From the NCBI GenBank assembly GCA_029268145.1, contig JAJUHA010000002.1, positions 141,806-205,805 on the forward strand: a stretch of 64,000 nt of DNA, written 5' to 3'. The DNA comes from Sphingomonadaceae bacterium (GTDB taxonomy: Bacteria > Pseudomonadota > Alphaproteobacteria > Sphingomonadales > Sphingomonadaceae). The notes beneath the pieces are model-generated. The model was given only the letters and a program-made list of their open reading frames with translations. It had not been told where the DNA came from and ran no database searches. A program made the translations under genes and the position numbers. Below are positions 34,564 to 45,819 of this stretch, in pieces. Every line of letters begins with the position of its first letter. Within the stretch, counting starts at the first letter, position 1.

Positions 34564-34675
34564 GACGATGGCCGGCGCACCGAAGCTGGTGCCCCGGTCG
34601 GCATCGAAGCCGCGAAGGGTGCGCCTGCGTCCCTCGAGCGGAACGGCTTCCGCCCCGGGCCGGTCACCGGGCCGG

Positions 34676-34924
34676 TCAGTCGTCGTCGTCGGATTTCTCC
34701 GGCTCGAAGAGCTGGACCGGAACCGCCGGCATCACGGTTGAGATGGCGTGCTTGTAGACCAGCTGCGAATGGCCGTCGCGCCGCAGCAGGACGGAGAAAT
34801 TGTCGAACCAGGTGACCACGCCCTGCAGCTTCACGCCGTTGATGAGGAACATCGTGACAGGCGCCTTCTGCTTGCGGATGGCATTCAGGAACACATCCTG
34901 GAGGTTGTTGGCGCGGTCGGCCAT
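34676..34924 (-). CDS. hfq: RNA chaperone Hfq
   Basis: Hfq is the Sm-like hexamer that pairs small RNAs with mRNAs. The 82-residue product from the ATG at 34924 (AAGGA seven bases before) starts [20 protein letters not shown]. The Sm1 motif is [19 protein letters not shown], and the Sm2 motif is [17 protein letters not shown]. An acidic tail, EPEKSDDDD, follows; acidic Hfq tails can regulate RNA release. A longer start at 34939 would add five residues (MKDLL). Its position between ntrX and hflX is the standard alphaproteobacterial order. Confidence 0.97.
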   Translation of the reverse strand: MADRANNLQDVFLNAIRKQKAPVTMFLINGVKLQGVVTWFDNFSVLLRRDGHSQLVYKHAISTVMPAVPVQLFEPEKSDDDD

Positions 34925-35036
34925 GAGCAGGTCCTTCATTCTTGGCGCCGGAGCCTCTTCCCCCTGCGCACCGCCAACTTAGGGTGCAGCCGGCAGGGAG
35001 ACAACCGGGGCCGGGCGCGCAGGCGAAGCGTCGGGG

Positions 35037-36445
<1,409 letters not shown>

Positions 36446-36446
<1 letters not shown>

Positions 36447-38833
36447 CAGCGGGCAACCTTCGCTGCTGTCTCGGCCGTCGGCACGGGTTCGGCTGCGGCC
36501 GGCACCCCTGGCAGGGGCGCCGGCCCCACCTTGGCGGCGAGGGCGGCAAGGTCGAACTCCATCCGGGCAACGGCGCCCGGCCGGCCCGGCCTGCCGTGCG
36601 TGCCCGGCACGAGCTCGAGATGGCCATGATGATCCTCCACGATCCGCTTGACGATGGCGAGCCCGAGGCCGGTTCCACGCCGCCGCGTGGTGACATAGGG
36701 CTCGAACAGCCGGTCCCTGAGCGCCTCGGGCACCCCGCAGCCGGTGTCGGCGATGGTGACGATCATCCGCCCGTCCCGCGCCGCCAGCGTCACGTCGATG
36801 GCGTCCTCTCCCGCATCCGCCGCGCCAGCCTCGGGCGCCGGACAGGCGCTGATCGCCTCGATCGCATTCTTGAGAAGGTTGGTGAAGGCCTGGCCGATCT
36901 GCCGCCGGTCGCACACCATCCGCACCGGACCCGGTGCGGCCTCGAGCCGGAAGCGCACTTGCGGCGCGGCGACCTCGGCGAGGAAGATCGCCTGCCGGGC
37001 GATCTCGGCGAGATTCTCCTCGCGGAAGGTCGGCCCCGGCATGCGCGCGAAGGCCGAGAACTCGTCGACCATGCGCCGAAGATCCTCGACCTGGCGGATG
37101 ATCGTCGCGGTCAGGTCGTCGAAGGTCTGGCGGCCGTCGGCGATCTGGCCGGCAAACCGGCGCTGGAGCCGCTCGGCCGACAGCACGATCGGCGTCAGCG
37201 GGTTCTTGATCTCGTGGGCAATCCGCCGGGCCACGTCCGACCAGGCGGCGCGGCGCTGGTCGGCCACCTGCTGGGTGATGTCGTCGAAGGTGAGGATGTA
37301 GCCCTTGCCCTGCCCCGGGTCGGCCGTGAGCCGCACGGCAAAGGTCCGCATCTGGGTGCCGATCTCGAGCGTCACCTCGGTGTCGACGGTGCCATCGCTC
37401 CGGGCCCGCTCCAGGAGGAGCTCGAAGTCGGGAACGGCGTCGGCAAGCGGCCGGCCGACGAGATCGTCGCGGTCGAGCAAAAGCATGGCCGAGCGATTGG
37501 CAAGGCGGACCCTGCCGTCGGGGTCGATCGCGAGCACGCCCGCCGACACGCCCGAGAGGATGGCCTCGAGGATCCGCCGCCGGGCCTCGGCGTCCGCCGA
37601 CGCCGCCCGCAGGGCCGTCTGCTGGGCCTCGATCTGGCCGGTCATCCGGTTGAAGGCGCGGGCCAGCATCTGGATTTCCTCGCCGCCGCCCCGGGGCTCC
37701 ACCCGCGCATCGAAATCGCCGCGGCCGATCCGTTCGGCGGCCTCGGCCATGCGCGACAGCGGCGCGACGATGCGCGTGGCCAGCCGGAGCGCGAGCCAGA
37801 TGGCGATCGCAACCGTCAAGAGCGACACGAACAGGAGGATGAGGTTGAACCGCCACTGCAGGATCCGGCTGCGCTCGGTGAGCGCCCGGTAGTCCGAAAG
37901 CGCCGACTGGGTCCGCGCCACCTGCTCGAGCACGCGCGCCTCGACCTTGCGGCTGACATAGACGAACCGCGGCACCGTGCCCGGAAGCCGCACGACCGCC
38001 TCGACCCGGTCCCTCGCCGTGCCGATGACTTCGGTCCGCCCCGCCTCGATCGCCGCGATGTCGAGGCCGCGGATCCGCTCGGGAAGCGGCGGCCCGCTCA
38101 TCGCGGTCTCGGCCAGCGCGACCGGCCTGCCGCCGTCGAGCTCGAACACCACCGCCTCGGACAGGCCGCGGGCCGCGACCTGGAAGGCCAGCCCCTCGGC
38201 AAAGCGCGCCGAAGGCAGGCCGAACTCCGCAGCATAGCCGCCGAGGTCCCCGGCCATGGCCAGGATGTCATCGAGGATCCGCGCCTTGTTCTCCTCGACA
38301 TAGGCCTGGGCGACGCGGTCGGCATTGTCGAGCACGGTGCGCGCCCGCTCCGAGAACCAGAACTGCACGCCATACTGGAACAGCAGCGAGGCGAAGATGA
38401 CGACAAGCACCGTCGGCACCGCGGCAAGCGCCGCGAACAGCGAGACGAGGCGCACATGGAGATGCGCGCCCGCGATGCCGGCGCGGCGGTTGGCCAGAAG
38501 CAGCGCGAACCGGCGCGCGATCAGCACGAGGAGCGCGATCAGGGGCACGAGGTTGATGACCAGAAGGCCGGTGACCACCGGGGGCGCAAGGCCGGTCGCC
38601 GGAACCTGGCCCCGGGTCAGCAGCGCATAGGACCCCAGCCCGATGGCAAGGGCGAGCAGGGCAAGGCCCAGCTCGATCGCGGCCACCCGCCCCGGGTTCG
38701 CGACCAGCCGGGCAAGACCGGACCGGCTTCCCGCCGGGCCCGGATCCCCGGCCTCCGCCGGCTGCTCCGCGCGTGCCGGATCTCCGGCCAACAGGGAAAC
38801 ACCCGCTTCAGGATGCGATCGCGATGCGCTCAC
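36446..38833 (-). CDS. ntrY: NtrY, membrane sensor histidine kinase
   Basis: NtrY is the kinase of the NtrY/NtrX pair. The 795-residue product starts at a GTG. Three N-terminal helices are visible, including LGLALLALAIGLGSYALLT and VTGLLVINLVPLIALLVLIA. A periplasmic sensor region runs to about residue 310 and another helix follows (FNLILLFVSLLTVAIAIWLA). Next come HAMP, PAS and the HisKA domain (WSDVARRIAHEIKNPLTPIV, phospho-His in AHEIKNP). The ATPase domain has NLLKNAIEA, IADTGCGVPEAL and GTGLGLAIVKR. Its 3' end overlaps ntrX by one base. The ntrC stop is 89 bases upstream, with no clear promoter or terminator in the gap. Confidence 0.96.
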
Positions 38834-38922
38834 CCGGCCGCTCTAGCAAAGCGTCGTGGCAAAAGGAACACATGGTGTGCTGGAAACCGTTGCACTGCCG
38901 CGACAAGCGCGCCGGTCTTCGC

Positions 38923-40410
38923 TCAGCCGCGCCCCGGGCGCGGATCGACGCCGCGCATCGTGAGCATCTTGCGCAGGGTGTTGCGGTTGAGGCCGAGCAG
39001 CCGGGCCGCGCGCAGCTGGTTGCCTCCGGTCAGCGCCAGCGCGGTCTCGAGAAGCGGCCGTTCGAACTGTGCCAGCAGCCGGTCGTAGAGCCCGTCGGCG
39101 GGCAGGTCGGAGCGGCTGGCGACATGCGTCTCCAGCCACTGCGCCACCACCTGTTCCAGCGTCTGGCCGCCGCTGCGCGCGGACTCCGGGTGCAGGACCG
39201 AAGCGCTTTCTGCGCCGTCGCTGCCCCGGTCCATCGCCTGGTCGATGTGGAGCGCGCAGCCGGCCGCCGTCACCACCTCGTCGCGCGACAGCGCGGCGAG
39301 CCGCCGCATCGCATTCTCGAGCTCGCGGACGTTGCCCGGCCAGGGCCGCGCCCGCAGCCACTCCACCGCCGAGGGATCGAGGGTGCGCCGGGGCAGGCCC
39401 TCGCGCGCCGCGGCCTCGAGGAAATGGTGGGCCAGCTCCGGAATGTCCTCGGTGCGGGCGCGCAGCGGCGGCAGCCGGATCGGGACCACGTTGAGCCGGT
39501 AGTAGAGATCCTCCCGGAACAGGCCCGCCTCGATGAGCCGGCGGAGATCCTTGTGGGTCGCAGCCACGATCCGGACATCGGCGCGGATGGTGCGTGCCCC
39601 GCCGACGGGCGTGAACTCGCCCGACTGGAGAACCCGGAGCAGCCGGGTCTGGGCATCGGCCGGCATGTCCCCGATCTCGTCGAGGAACAGGGTTCCGCCC
39701 TGCGCCTGCTCGAACCGGCCGGTGGCGCGGGACTGGGCGCCGGTGAAGGCGCCGCGCTCGTGGCCGAACAGCTCGGTCTCGATCAGCTCGCGCGGGATCG
39801 CCGCCATGTTGATCGCGACGAACGGGCCGGTCCGGCGCGGACCGAGATCGTGCAGCGCGCGTGCCACCAGCTCCTTGCCGGTGCCCGATTCGCCGAGCAC
39901 CATGACCGTAAGATCGGTCGGCACCACGCGGGCAATGGTGCGGTACACCTCCTGCATCGCCTGGGACCGGCCGATCATCGGAAGCGAGTCGGCGACGGGG
40001 GGTTTCGCCGGCACCGGGGCGCTGCGCCGGCGGCCTTCGAGCGCGCTTCGAACGGCGCGCGCCAGCTCCTTGAGATCGAACGGCTTCGGCAGATAGTCGA
40101 AGGCCCCCTTCTCGGTCGCCTTGACGGCGGTCGAGAGCGTGTTCTGGGCGCTCATCACGATGACGGGCAGGTCGGGGCGCCGCTCGGCCACCAGCGGCAG
40201 GAGGTCGAGTCCGTCGGCGTCCGGCAGGAGGACATCGGTGACCATCACGTCCCCGATCCCCTCGTCCACGAGCTTCCACAGCCCGGCAGCGGAATCGGCG
40301 GTGCGGACGCTGAGGCCGGCGCGCACCAGCGCCTGCCGCACGACCGTGCGGATGCCGGCGTCGTCATCGACGACGATCACCGTTCCCGTCGGTGGCGCCT
40401 CGCTCGCCAC
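38923..40410 (-). CDS. ntrC: NtrC, sigma-54-dependent nitrogen regulator
   Basis: NtrC activates nitrogen-assimilation promoters with sigma-54 after phosphorylation by NtrB. The 495-residue product has a receiver domain (VIVVDDDAGIRTVV, phospho-Asp in VMVTDVLLPDADGL). The AAA+ domain has GESGTGKELVARALHDL, the sigma-54-contacting HERGAFTGAQSRATGRFE, and GGTLFLDEIGDMPADAQTRL. The C-terminal helix-turn-helix is GGNQLRAARLLGLNRNTLRK. It therefore keeps the GAFTGA loop that NtrX lacks. It starts 2 bases after the ntrB stop, and ntrY follows downstream. The order dusB-ntrB-ntrC-ntrY-ntrX is classical for alphaproteobacteria. Confidence 0.97.
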   Translation of the reverse strand: MASEAPPTGTVIVVDDDAGIRTVVRQALVRAGLSVRTADSAAGLWKLVDEGIGDVMVTDVLLPDADGLDLLPLVAERRPDLPVIVMSAQNTLSTAVKATEKGAFDYLPKPFDLKELARAVRSALEGRRRSAPVPAKPPVADSLPMIGRSQAMQEVYRTIARVVPTDLTVMVLGESGTGKELVARALHDLGPRRTGPFVAINMAAIPRELIETELFGHERGAFTGAQSRATGRFEQAQGGTLFLDEIGDMPADAQTRLLRVLQSGEFTPVGGARTIRADVRIVAATHKDLRRLIEAGLFREDLYYRLNVVPIRLPPLRARTEDIPELAHHFLEAAAREGLPRRTLDPSAVEWLRARPWPGNVRELENAMRRLAALSRDEVVTAAGCALHIDQAMDRGSDGAESASVLHPESARSGGQTLEQVVAQWLETHVASRSDLPADGLYDRLLAQFERPLLETALALTGGNQLRAARLLGLNRNTLRKMLTMRGVDPRPGRG

Positions 40411-40412
40411 GC

Positions 40413-41531
40413 TCAGGCCTCGGCCGCCGCCGGGAGGCGCGCGTCGGCGCGCGCGCTGACCACGGGCAGGCGCACCCGGAAGCTGGTGCGCCCGTCGCGA
40501 CGGTCGAACTCGACCACGCCGCCATGGTCCCCGACAACCTTGGCGACGAGCGCGAGCCCGAGCCCGGTGCCTCCGCGCTTGCTGGTGACGAAGGGTTCGA
40601 ACAGATGCTCGGCGACATGGGCCGGCGGGCCGTCTCCCTCGTCGATGACGGCGATCTCGAGCGGAAGCGAGACGCGCGCCGAGGCACCCGCCGGCCGCAC
40701 CCGGATGCCGGTGCGGTAGGCGGTCTTGAGCGTGATGGTGCTGCCCGGAGGGGAGGCCTCGGCCGCGTTCTTCACCAGGTTCAGCATGGCCTGGATGAGG
40801 GCATCCCGGTCCCCGAGGACGAGGGGAAGCGAGGGATCGTAGGTCTCAGCGAACAGATGGTCCCGCCCGAAGCCCGTCTCGGCCACCCGGCGGACATGGG
40901 AGAGGATGGCGTGGATGTTCTCGGGCGCGAACCGGCGGGGCCGCTCGTCGGTGAAGCCCTCCATCCGGTCGATGAGCGCGCGGACCCGATCGACCTCGGC
41001 GACGATGAGGTCGGCGAGCTCGCGCGTTCCATCATCGTCGGTGTCCTGCAGCAGCTGGGCTGCGCCGCGGATTCCGGAGAGCGGGTTCTTGATCTCGTGC
41101 GCCAGCATCGCCGCCGCGCTCACCACGGTGCGGGCCGCGGCCGACTGGCCCATCTGCCGCTCGACCAGCGCCGTCACCGCGCGCGGCTGGAAGCTGACCG
41201 TCAGCCAGCGCTCGGGGAGCTGCGCCTGCCCGACGAGGAGGTCGCAGGCCACCTCGCGCCCGGTCGCGAAGGCGACGGGAACGTCATAGGCCTGCACGCC
41301 CTGTCCGGTCCTTCGGGCCTCGTCCACCAGCGCGACCACGGCGCTGTCCGGCACGAACAGCGCGCGCCAGCCCCGCTCGACCAGATTGGGCTGCGACTGG
41401 TTCAGGAAGGCTTCGGCGCTGGCATTGGCCAGCAGCACGTTGCCCGCCCCGTCGAGCAGCAGGGTCGGCGCTGGCAGCGCGTTCAGGATCTCGGCTGCAG
41501 GCGGCAGCACCGGTGGGGCAGCGCCGGCCAT
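40413..41531 (-). CDS. ntrB: NtrB, nitrogen regulation sensor kinase
   Basis: NtrB is the soluble kinase/phosphatase that, with PII protein, controls NtrC. The 372-residue product has an N-terminal PAS domain (LNALPAPTLLLDGAGNVLLA). The HisKA region is AAMLAHEIKNPLSGIRGAAQ, with the phospho-His in AHEIKNP. The ATPase domain has LVKNAAEASPPGSTI, VIDEGDGPPAHVAEHLF and TSKRGGTGLGLALVAKVVGD. No membrane segment is seen, as expected. It starts 2 bases after the dusB stop. The length is normal for the family. Confidence 0.96.
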   Translation of the reverse strand: MAGAAPPVLPPAAEILNALPAPTLLLDGAGNVLLANASAEAFLNQSQPNLVERGWRALFVPDSAVVALVDEARRTGQGVQAYDVPVAFATGREVACDLLVGQAQLPERWLTVSFQPRAVTALVERQMGQSAAARTVVSAAAMLAHEIKNPLSGIRGAAQLLQDTDDDGTRELADLIVAEVDRVRALIDRMEGFTDERPRRFAPENIHAILSHVRRVAETGFGRDHLFAETYDPSLPLVLGDRDALIQAMLNLVKNAAEASPPGSTITLKTAYRTGIRVRPAGASARVSLPLEIAVIDEGDGPPAHVAEHLFEPFVTSKRGGTGLGLALVAKVVGDHGGVVEFDRRDGRTSFRVRLPVVSARADARLPAAAEA

Positions 41532-41533
41532 GC

Positions 41534-42577
41534 TCAGGCCGCCTGCGGGAGCGCCCTGCCCCCGTCGCGGTCGAGAACCTCGGCGAAGAAGCGCTTCAGC
41601 GCCGCCACGACGTCGGCCGGGTCGGCCAGCTGGTTCACCCTGTTGCGGAACTCGGCCGAACCCGGAAGACCGCGGGTGTACCAGCCCAGATGCTTGCGGG
41701 CGATGCCCACCCCGGCCTGGCGGCCATGGTGGCGCAGCATCTCCTCATAATGGCCGAGGACGAGCGCGAGCAGCCCGGCGAGATCGGGGGCATGCGGGCG
41801 CGGCGCCCCGGCAAGGTCGGCCATCACCTCGGCGAGCAGCCAGGGCCGGCCATAGGCGCCGCGGCCGATCATCACCCCGTCAGCGCCCGAGGCGGCGAGC
41901 GCGGCGCGGGCATCGGCCGCCGAGCCGATGTCGCCATTGACGATGACCGGAATCGAGACGGCCGCCTTCACCCGCGCCACGAACGCCCAGTCCGCCGTGC
42001 CGGAATACATCTGGTTGCGGGTGCGGCCGTGGACCGTGATCATCCTGATCCCGAGATCCTCGGCGATGCGCGCGAGCTCCGGCGCGTTCAGGCTGTCGTG
42101 GCACCAGCCCATGCGCATCTTGAGCGTGACCGGCACCGAGACGGCCCTGACGGTCGCCCGGATGAGCGCCGCAGCGAGCCCGAGGTCGCGCATCAGGTGC
42201 GAGCCGGCATGGCCGTTCACCACCTTCTTCACCGGGCAGCCCATGTTGATGTCGATGATGGCGGCGCCGCGCGCCTCGTTGAGCTTCGCCGCCTCGGCCA
42301 TCACCCGCGGCTCGCAGCCGGCAAGCTGCATCGAGACGGGGTTCTCGCTCGGGTCCCAGTCCGCCTTGGCCAGCGACTGGCGCGTCTCCCGCACCATCGC
42401 CTCCGATGCGATCATCTCGGTCACCGTGAGCCCGGCGCCGAAGCGCTTGACGAGCGTCCGGAACGGCCGGTCGGTCACGCCGGTCATGGGGGCGAGGATG
42501 ACCGGTGCCTCGACGGTCACGGACCCGATCCGCAGCGGGCCCGGGCGGAGGGCCGGGGGAGAGATGGCTGTCGTCAC
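41534..42577 (-). CDS. dusB: tRNA-dihydrouridine synthase, DusB/NifR3-like
   Basis: Dus enzymes reduce uridines in the tRNA D-loop with FMN and NADPH. The product, about 347 residues from a GTG at 42577, shows VTVEAPVILAPMTGVTDRPF (FMN site), EPRVMAEAAKLNEARGAAII, DINMGCPVKKVVNGHAGSHL with the catalytic Cys, KMRMGWCHDSLNAPELARI, ITVHGRTRNQMYSG and VNGDIGSAADARAALAASGA. An ATG at 42607 or a TTG at 42631 would give longer forms; the GTG fits the family N-terminus best, but no strong ribosome site marks any of them. The family was named nifR3 for its place before ntrBC, as here. Confidence 0.94.
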   Translation of the reverse strand: MTTAISPPALRPGPLRIGSVTVEAPVILAPMTGVTDRPFRTLVKRFGAGLTVTEMIASEAMVRETRQSLAKADWDPSENPVSMQLAGCEPRVMAEAAKLNEARGAAIIDINMGCPVKKVVNGHAGSHLMRDLGLAAALIRATVRAVSVPVTLKMRMGWCHDSLNAPELARIAEDLGIRMITVHGRTRNQMYSGTADWAFVARVKAAVSIPVIVNGDIGSAADARAALAASGADGVMIGRGAYGRPWLLAEVMADLAGAPRPHAPDLAGLLALVLGHYEEMLRHHGRQAGVGIARKHLGWYTRGLPGSAEFRNRVNQLADPADVVAALKRFFAEVLDRDGGRALPQAA

Positions 42578-42645
42578 GGCATTGCCCAAAAAACAGGCAG
42601 GGGCCATAGGGTGTTTCGGGGTTCCCGGCAAGTCTCGCCGGGCCT

Positions 42646-43848
42646 ATGGACGCGCCCATGGACTCGGGGTCTGGAGCAGCGGGCCCGGCGCGGATTGCCG
42701 CGCTGGTGGTCGCCGCGGGCCGGGGCGTGCGCGCAGGCGGTGACGTGCCCAAGCAATATCGTCCGCTGCTCGGCCGGCCGATGCTCGCCCATGCGGTCGA
42801 GGCCTTCCTCGCCCACCGCTCGGTCGGGCGCGTGCTGCTCGTGGTGGCGCCCGGCGAGGAGGCGCGCGCCCGCGAGGCGCTGCCCGAGGGCGGCGGGCCG
42901 CGGCTTGCGTTCGCCGAGGGTGGTGCAACCCGCCAGCAGTCGGTTCTCCGCGGGCTCGAGGCGCTGGCGGCAGCGGCGCCGCCCGAGCTCGTCCTCATCC
43001 ACGATGCCGCGCGGCCCTTCGTGCCCGGCGCGGTGATCGACCGGGTGATCGCGGCGCTCGCCGCAGTGCCGGGCGCCTGCCCTGCCCTTCCCCTCGTCGA
43101 CAGCGTCCGCACCGGCGATGCCCTCATCGACGGCGAGGTCGACCGGGCGCGCCTGCATCGGGTGCAGACGCCGCAGGGCTTCCGCTTCGGCCCCATCCTC
43201 GCCGCCCATCGCACAGCCGCGGCCAGGGGTCTTTCCGCCACCGACGATGTCGCGGTCGCCCGGGCGGCGGGGCTTGACGTTGCGCTCGTGGCCGGAGACG
43301 AGCGAGCGATGAAGGTGACCGAGCCTGCCGATTTCGCCCGCGCCGAGGCGCTGGCGGGGCGCATCCCGATGACGGGCATGGGCTATGACGTCCACCGCTT
43401 CGGCCCCGGCGACCATGTCTGGCTGTGCGGAGTCCGGGTGCCGCACGGGGCCGGGCTGGTCGGCCATTCCGATGCCGATGTCGGGCTCCACGCGCTCACC
43501 GACGCGGTTCTGGGTGCCATCGGCGATGGCGACATCGGCCGCCACTTTCCGCCTTCCGATCCGCAGTGGAAGGGCGCCTCCTCCGACCGCTTCCTCGCCC
43601 ATGCCGCAGCGCGCGTCGCAGCGCTTGGCGGGCGGATCGCCCATGTCGACGTGACGATCATCGCCGAGGCCCCGAAGGTCGGCCCGCACCGCGAGGCGAT
43701 GGTGGCGAGGATCGGCGAGATCCTCTCCCCCCACGCGCCGCGGGTGTCGGTCAAGGCGACGACCACCGAGGGTCTCGGCTTTGCCGGGCGGCGCGAGGGA
43801 ATCGCCGCCCAGGCGGTCGCGACCGTGCTGCTTCCGGCCGCGCCATGA
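42646..43848 (+). CDS. ispDF: Bifunctional IspD/IspF isoprenoid enzyme
   Basis: This fused enzyme does two steps of the MEP isoprenoid pathway: cytidylyl transfer to methylerythritol phosphate (IspD) and cyclisation to MEcPP (IspF). The 400-residue product has an IspD half, with AALVVAAGRGVRAGGDVPKQ, LVLIHDAARPFVPGAVIDR and VQTPQGFRFGPILAAH. An IspF half starts near residue 243: GMGYDVHRFGPGDHVWLCGV, GLVGHSDADVGLHALTDAVL, GDIGRHFPPSDPQWK and VKATTTEGLGFAGRREGIAA, with Asp and His zinc ligands in GYDVH. The fusion is typical of many alphaproteobacteria. Its start is divergent from dusB, 68 bases away. Confidence 0.97.
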   Translation: MDAPMDSGSGAAGPARIAALVVAAGRGVRAGGDVPKQYRPLLGRPMLAHAVEAFLAHRSVGRVLLVVAPGEEARAREALPEGGGPRLAFAEGGATRQQSVLRGLEALAAAAPPELVLIHDAARPFVPGAVIDRVIAALAAVPGACPALPLVDSVRTGDALIDGEVDRARLHRVQTPQGFRFGPILAAHRTAAARGLSATDDVAVARAAGLDVALVAGDERAMKVTEPADFARAEALAGRIPMTGMGYDVHRFGPGDHVWLCGVRVPHGAGLVGHSDADVGLHALTDAVLGAIGDGDIGRHFPPSDPQWKGASSDRFLAHAAARVAALGGRIAHVDVTIIAEAPKVGPHREAMVARIGEILSPHAPRVSVKATTTEGLGFAGRREGIAAQAVATVLLPAAP

Positions 43849-44348
43849 TCGACCCTGAGGTCCGCGCGCTTGCCCGGCGGGTGGTGGAGGAGAATGCCGC
43901 GCGCGGGCGGCGGATTGCCGTTGCCGAAAGCTGCACCGGCGGGCTCGTCTCGGGCGCCATCACGGCGATCCCCGGTGCATCCGACGTGTTCGACTGCGGC
44001 TTCGTGACCTATTCGAACGAGGCCAAGGTCCAGCTTCTCGGCGTCTCCGAGGAGATCCTGGCAACGCTCGGCGCCGTCTCCGAGGCCACCGCCTGGGCCA
44101 TGGCGGCAGGCGCCATCGAGCGCAGCCTGGCCGATGTCGCGGTCTCGATCTCGGGGATCGCCGGGCCCGGCGGCGGGACCGAGAAGAAGCCGGTCGGCAC
44201 CGTGGTCTTCGCCCGCGCGCTGCGCGGCGCCGACGGCCAGGTGGCCGATGGCGCCCATCTCGCCGACGTGCACGAGCTTGGCGATCTCGGCCGCGACGAA
44301 ATCCGTCGCCAGGCCGTGCTCATTGCGCTGCGGCTTCTGCTCCCCTGA
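43845..44348 (+). CDS. CinA C-terminal-type amidase, PncC-like
   Basis: This is the stand-alone CinA C-terminal (PncC-type) domain, which deamidates nicotinamide mononucleotide in the NAD salvage cycle. The 167-residue product has RRIAVAESCTGGLVSGAITA (nucleophile Ser region), FDCGFVTYSNEAKVQLLGVS, GAVSEATAWAMAAGAIERSL and VSISGIAGPGGGTEKKPVGT, the family signature. The ATG overlaps the ispDF stop by four bases, so it is translated with it. The 3' end overlaps the COQ10-like gene on the other strand by 29 bases. The N-terminal molybdopterin-like domain of full CinA is absent. Confidence 0.93.
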   Translation: MIDPEVRALARRVVEENAARGRRIAVAESCTGGLVSGAITAIPGASDVFDCGFVTYSNEAKVQLLGVSEEILATLGAVSEATAWAMAAGAIERSLADVAVSISGIAGPGGGTEKKPVGTVVFARALRGADGQVADGAHLADVHELGDLGRDEIRRQAVLIALRLLLP

Positions 44349-44781
44349 CGGGCTCGCCGTAGAGCTTCCTGGCGCGCGCCTCGAACGCGGCCACCATGTG
44401 GCGGAAGGCCTCGTGGAAGACGGCGCCGGCGAGGCGCTCGAACAGCCGGGAGCGGAAGCTGAAGTCGACGGCGAAGCGCACGCGGGTGCCCTGCCCTTCC
44501 GGCTCGAAGATCCAGTCGTTGGAGAGGTGCCGCAGCGGTCCGCTCACATAGTCGACATGGATCGCCCGGGGCCGGTCGAGCGTGACCCGGCTGGTGAAGG
44601 TCTCGCGGATGGCGCGGAAGCCGACCGACATGTCGGCGAGCATGAACTGCTCGTTCCGCTCGCGAATCCGGGTGGCGGCCACCCAGGGCAGGAAGCGGGG
44701 ATAGGCGCCGACATCGGCGACGAGGTCGAACAGCTGCTCGGGCGTGTAGGGAAGGAAGCGCTCCTCCCGGTGGCTAGGCAC
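44320..44781 (-). CDS. COQ10/RatA-like START-domain protein
   Basis: This is a SRPBCC (START-like) protein of the COQ10/RatA family, 153 residues from a GTG at 44781. COQ10 helps respiration by binding ubiquinone; RatA is a related protein once described as a ribosome-association toxin. The pattern is [20 protein letters not shown] followed by [14 protein letters not shown], then [20 protein letters not shown] and [20 protein letters not shown]. An open frame extends to 44847 but lies inside lipA and lacks family residues. The start overlaps the lipA stop by 8 bases, the common lipA-COQ10 order in alphaproteobacteria. Confidence 0.92.
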   Translation of the reverse strand: MPSHREERFLPYTPEQLFDLVADVGAYPRFLPWVAATRIRERNEQFMLADMSVGFRAIRETFTSRVTLDRPRAIHVDYVSGPLRHLSNDWIFEPEGQGTRVRFAVDFSFRSRLFERLAGAVFHEAFRHMVAAFEARARKLYGEPVRGAEAAAQ

Positions 44782-45697
44782 CGAGAGCGGCCCTGGCGAA
44801 ACGCGCCGCGCGCGCGGCCCTGAGGCGGGCGAAGTCCGCTCCGGCATGGTGGCTCGAGCGGGTCAGGGGAGTCGCGGCAACCAGCAGGAAGCCCTTGGCC
44901 TCGGCGACGGTCCGGTAGCTGGCGAAGGTCGCCGGCGGGACGAACTCGACGACGGGCGCGTGGCGCGGCGTGGGCTGGAGATACTGGCCGATGGTCAGGA
45001 AATCGACCCCGGCCGAGCGCATGTCGTCCATCACCTGGTGCATCTCGAGCCGCTGCTCGCCGAGACCCACCATCAGCCCCGACTTGGTGAAGAGCGACGG
45101 GTCGAGCGTCTTCACCCGCTCGAGCAGGCGCAGCGAATGATAGTAGCGCGCGCCCGGGCGGATGGTGGGGTAGAGCCGCGGCACCGTCTCGAGATTGTGG
45201 TTGTACACATCCGGCCGGGCGGCGACGATCGCCTCAACCGCAGCGTCGGCCTTGTTGCGGAAATCGGGGGTCAGGATTTCGATCGTGGTCGCGGGCGCGC
45301 GGGCGCGGATCGCCTCGATCACCTTCACGAACTGCGAGGCGCCGCCGTCGGGGAGGTCGTCGCGGTCGACCGAGGTGACGACAATGTGGGAGAGGCCCAG
45401 CTCGGCCGCTGCCTCGGCGACATGGACCGGCTCGAGCGGGTCGACCGGCCCCGGCATGCCCGTCTTCACGTTGCAGAAGGCGCAGGCCCGCGTGCAGGTG
45501 TCGCCGAGGATCATCACGGTCGCGTGCTTCTGCTCCCAGCAGGAGCCGATGTTGGGGCAGGCGGCCTCCTCGCACACGGTGTGGAGCCCGAGCCGGCGCA
45601 TCAGCCCCTTCGTCTCGCGGAAGGCAGGCGAGGTCGGCGCGCGCACCCGCAGCCACTCGGGCTTGCGTGCGAAGCGGAGGGGGGTGGCGTCGGTCAC
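44774..45697 (-). CDS. lipA: Lipoyl synthase LipA
   Basis: LipA is a radical-SAM enzyme that inserts two sulfur atoms into octanoyl groups on lipoyl domains, including that of SucB in this window. The 307-residue product starts at a GTG. It carries the auxiliary-cluster cysteines in [16 protein letters not shown] and the radical-SAM CX3CX2C motif in [15 protein letters not shown]. Later family blocks are [39 protein letters not shown] and [18 protein letters not shown]. The closing serine motif is [10 protein letters not shown], next to the C-terminal end. The length is standard. Confidence 0.97.
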   Translation of the reverse strand: MTDATPLRFARKPEWLRVRAPTSPAFRETKGLMRRLGLHTVCEEAACPNIGSCWEQKHATVMILGDTCTRACAFCNVKTGMPGPVDPLEPVHVAEAAAELGLSHIVVTSVDRDDLPDGGASQFVKVIEAIRARAPATTIEILTPDFRNKADAAVEAIVAARPDVYNHNLETVPRLYPTIRPGARYYHSLRLLERVKTLDPSLFTKSGLMVGLGEQRLEMHQVMDDMRSAGVDFLTIGQYLQPTPRHAPVVEFVPPATFASYRTVAEAKGFLLVAATPLTRSSHHAGADFARLRAARAARFARAALGA

Positions 45698-45819
45698 GCG
45701 CCGTCACTTAGGCGCGCGCAGCCCGGCCGGCAACCGGATGGCGGGGCCGCGCGAACGCGCCGCATCACCCGAGCAGCACCGTGGCCAGGGGATGCCGGGA
45801 AGCTGGGTGCGCGCAGCGC

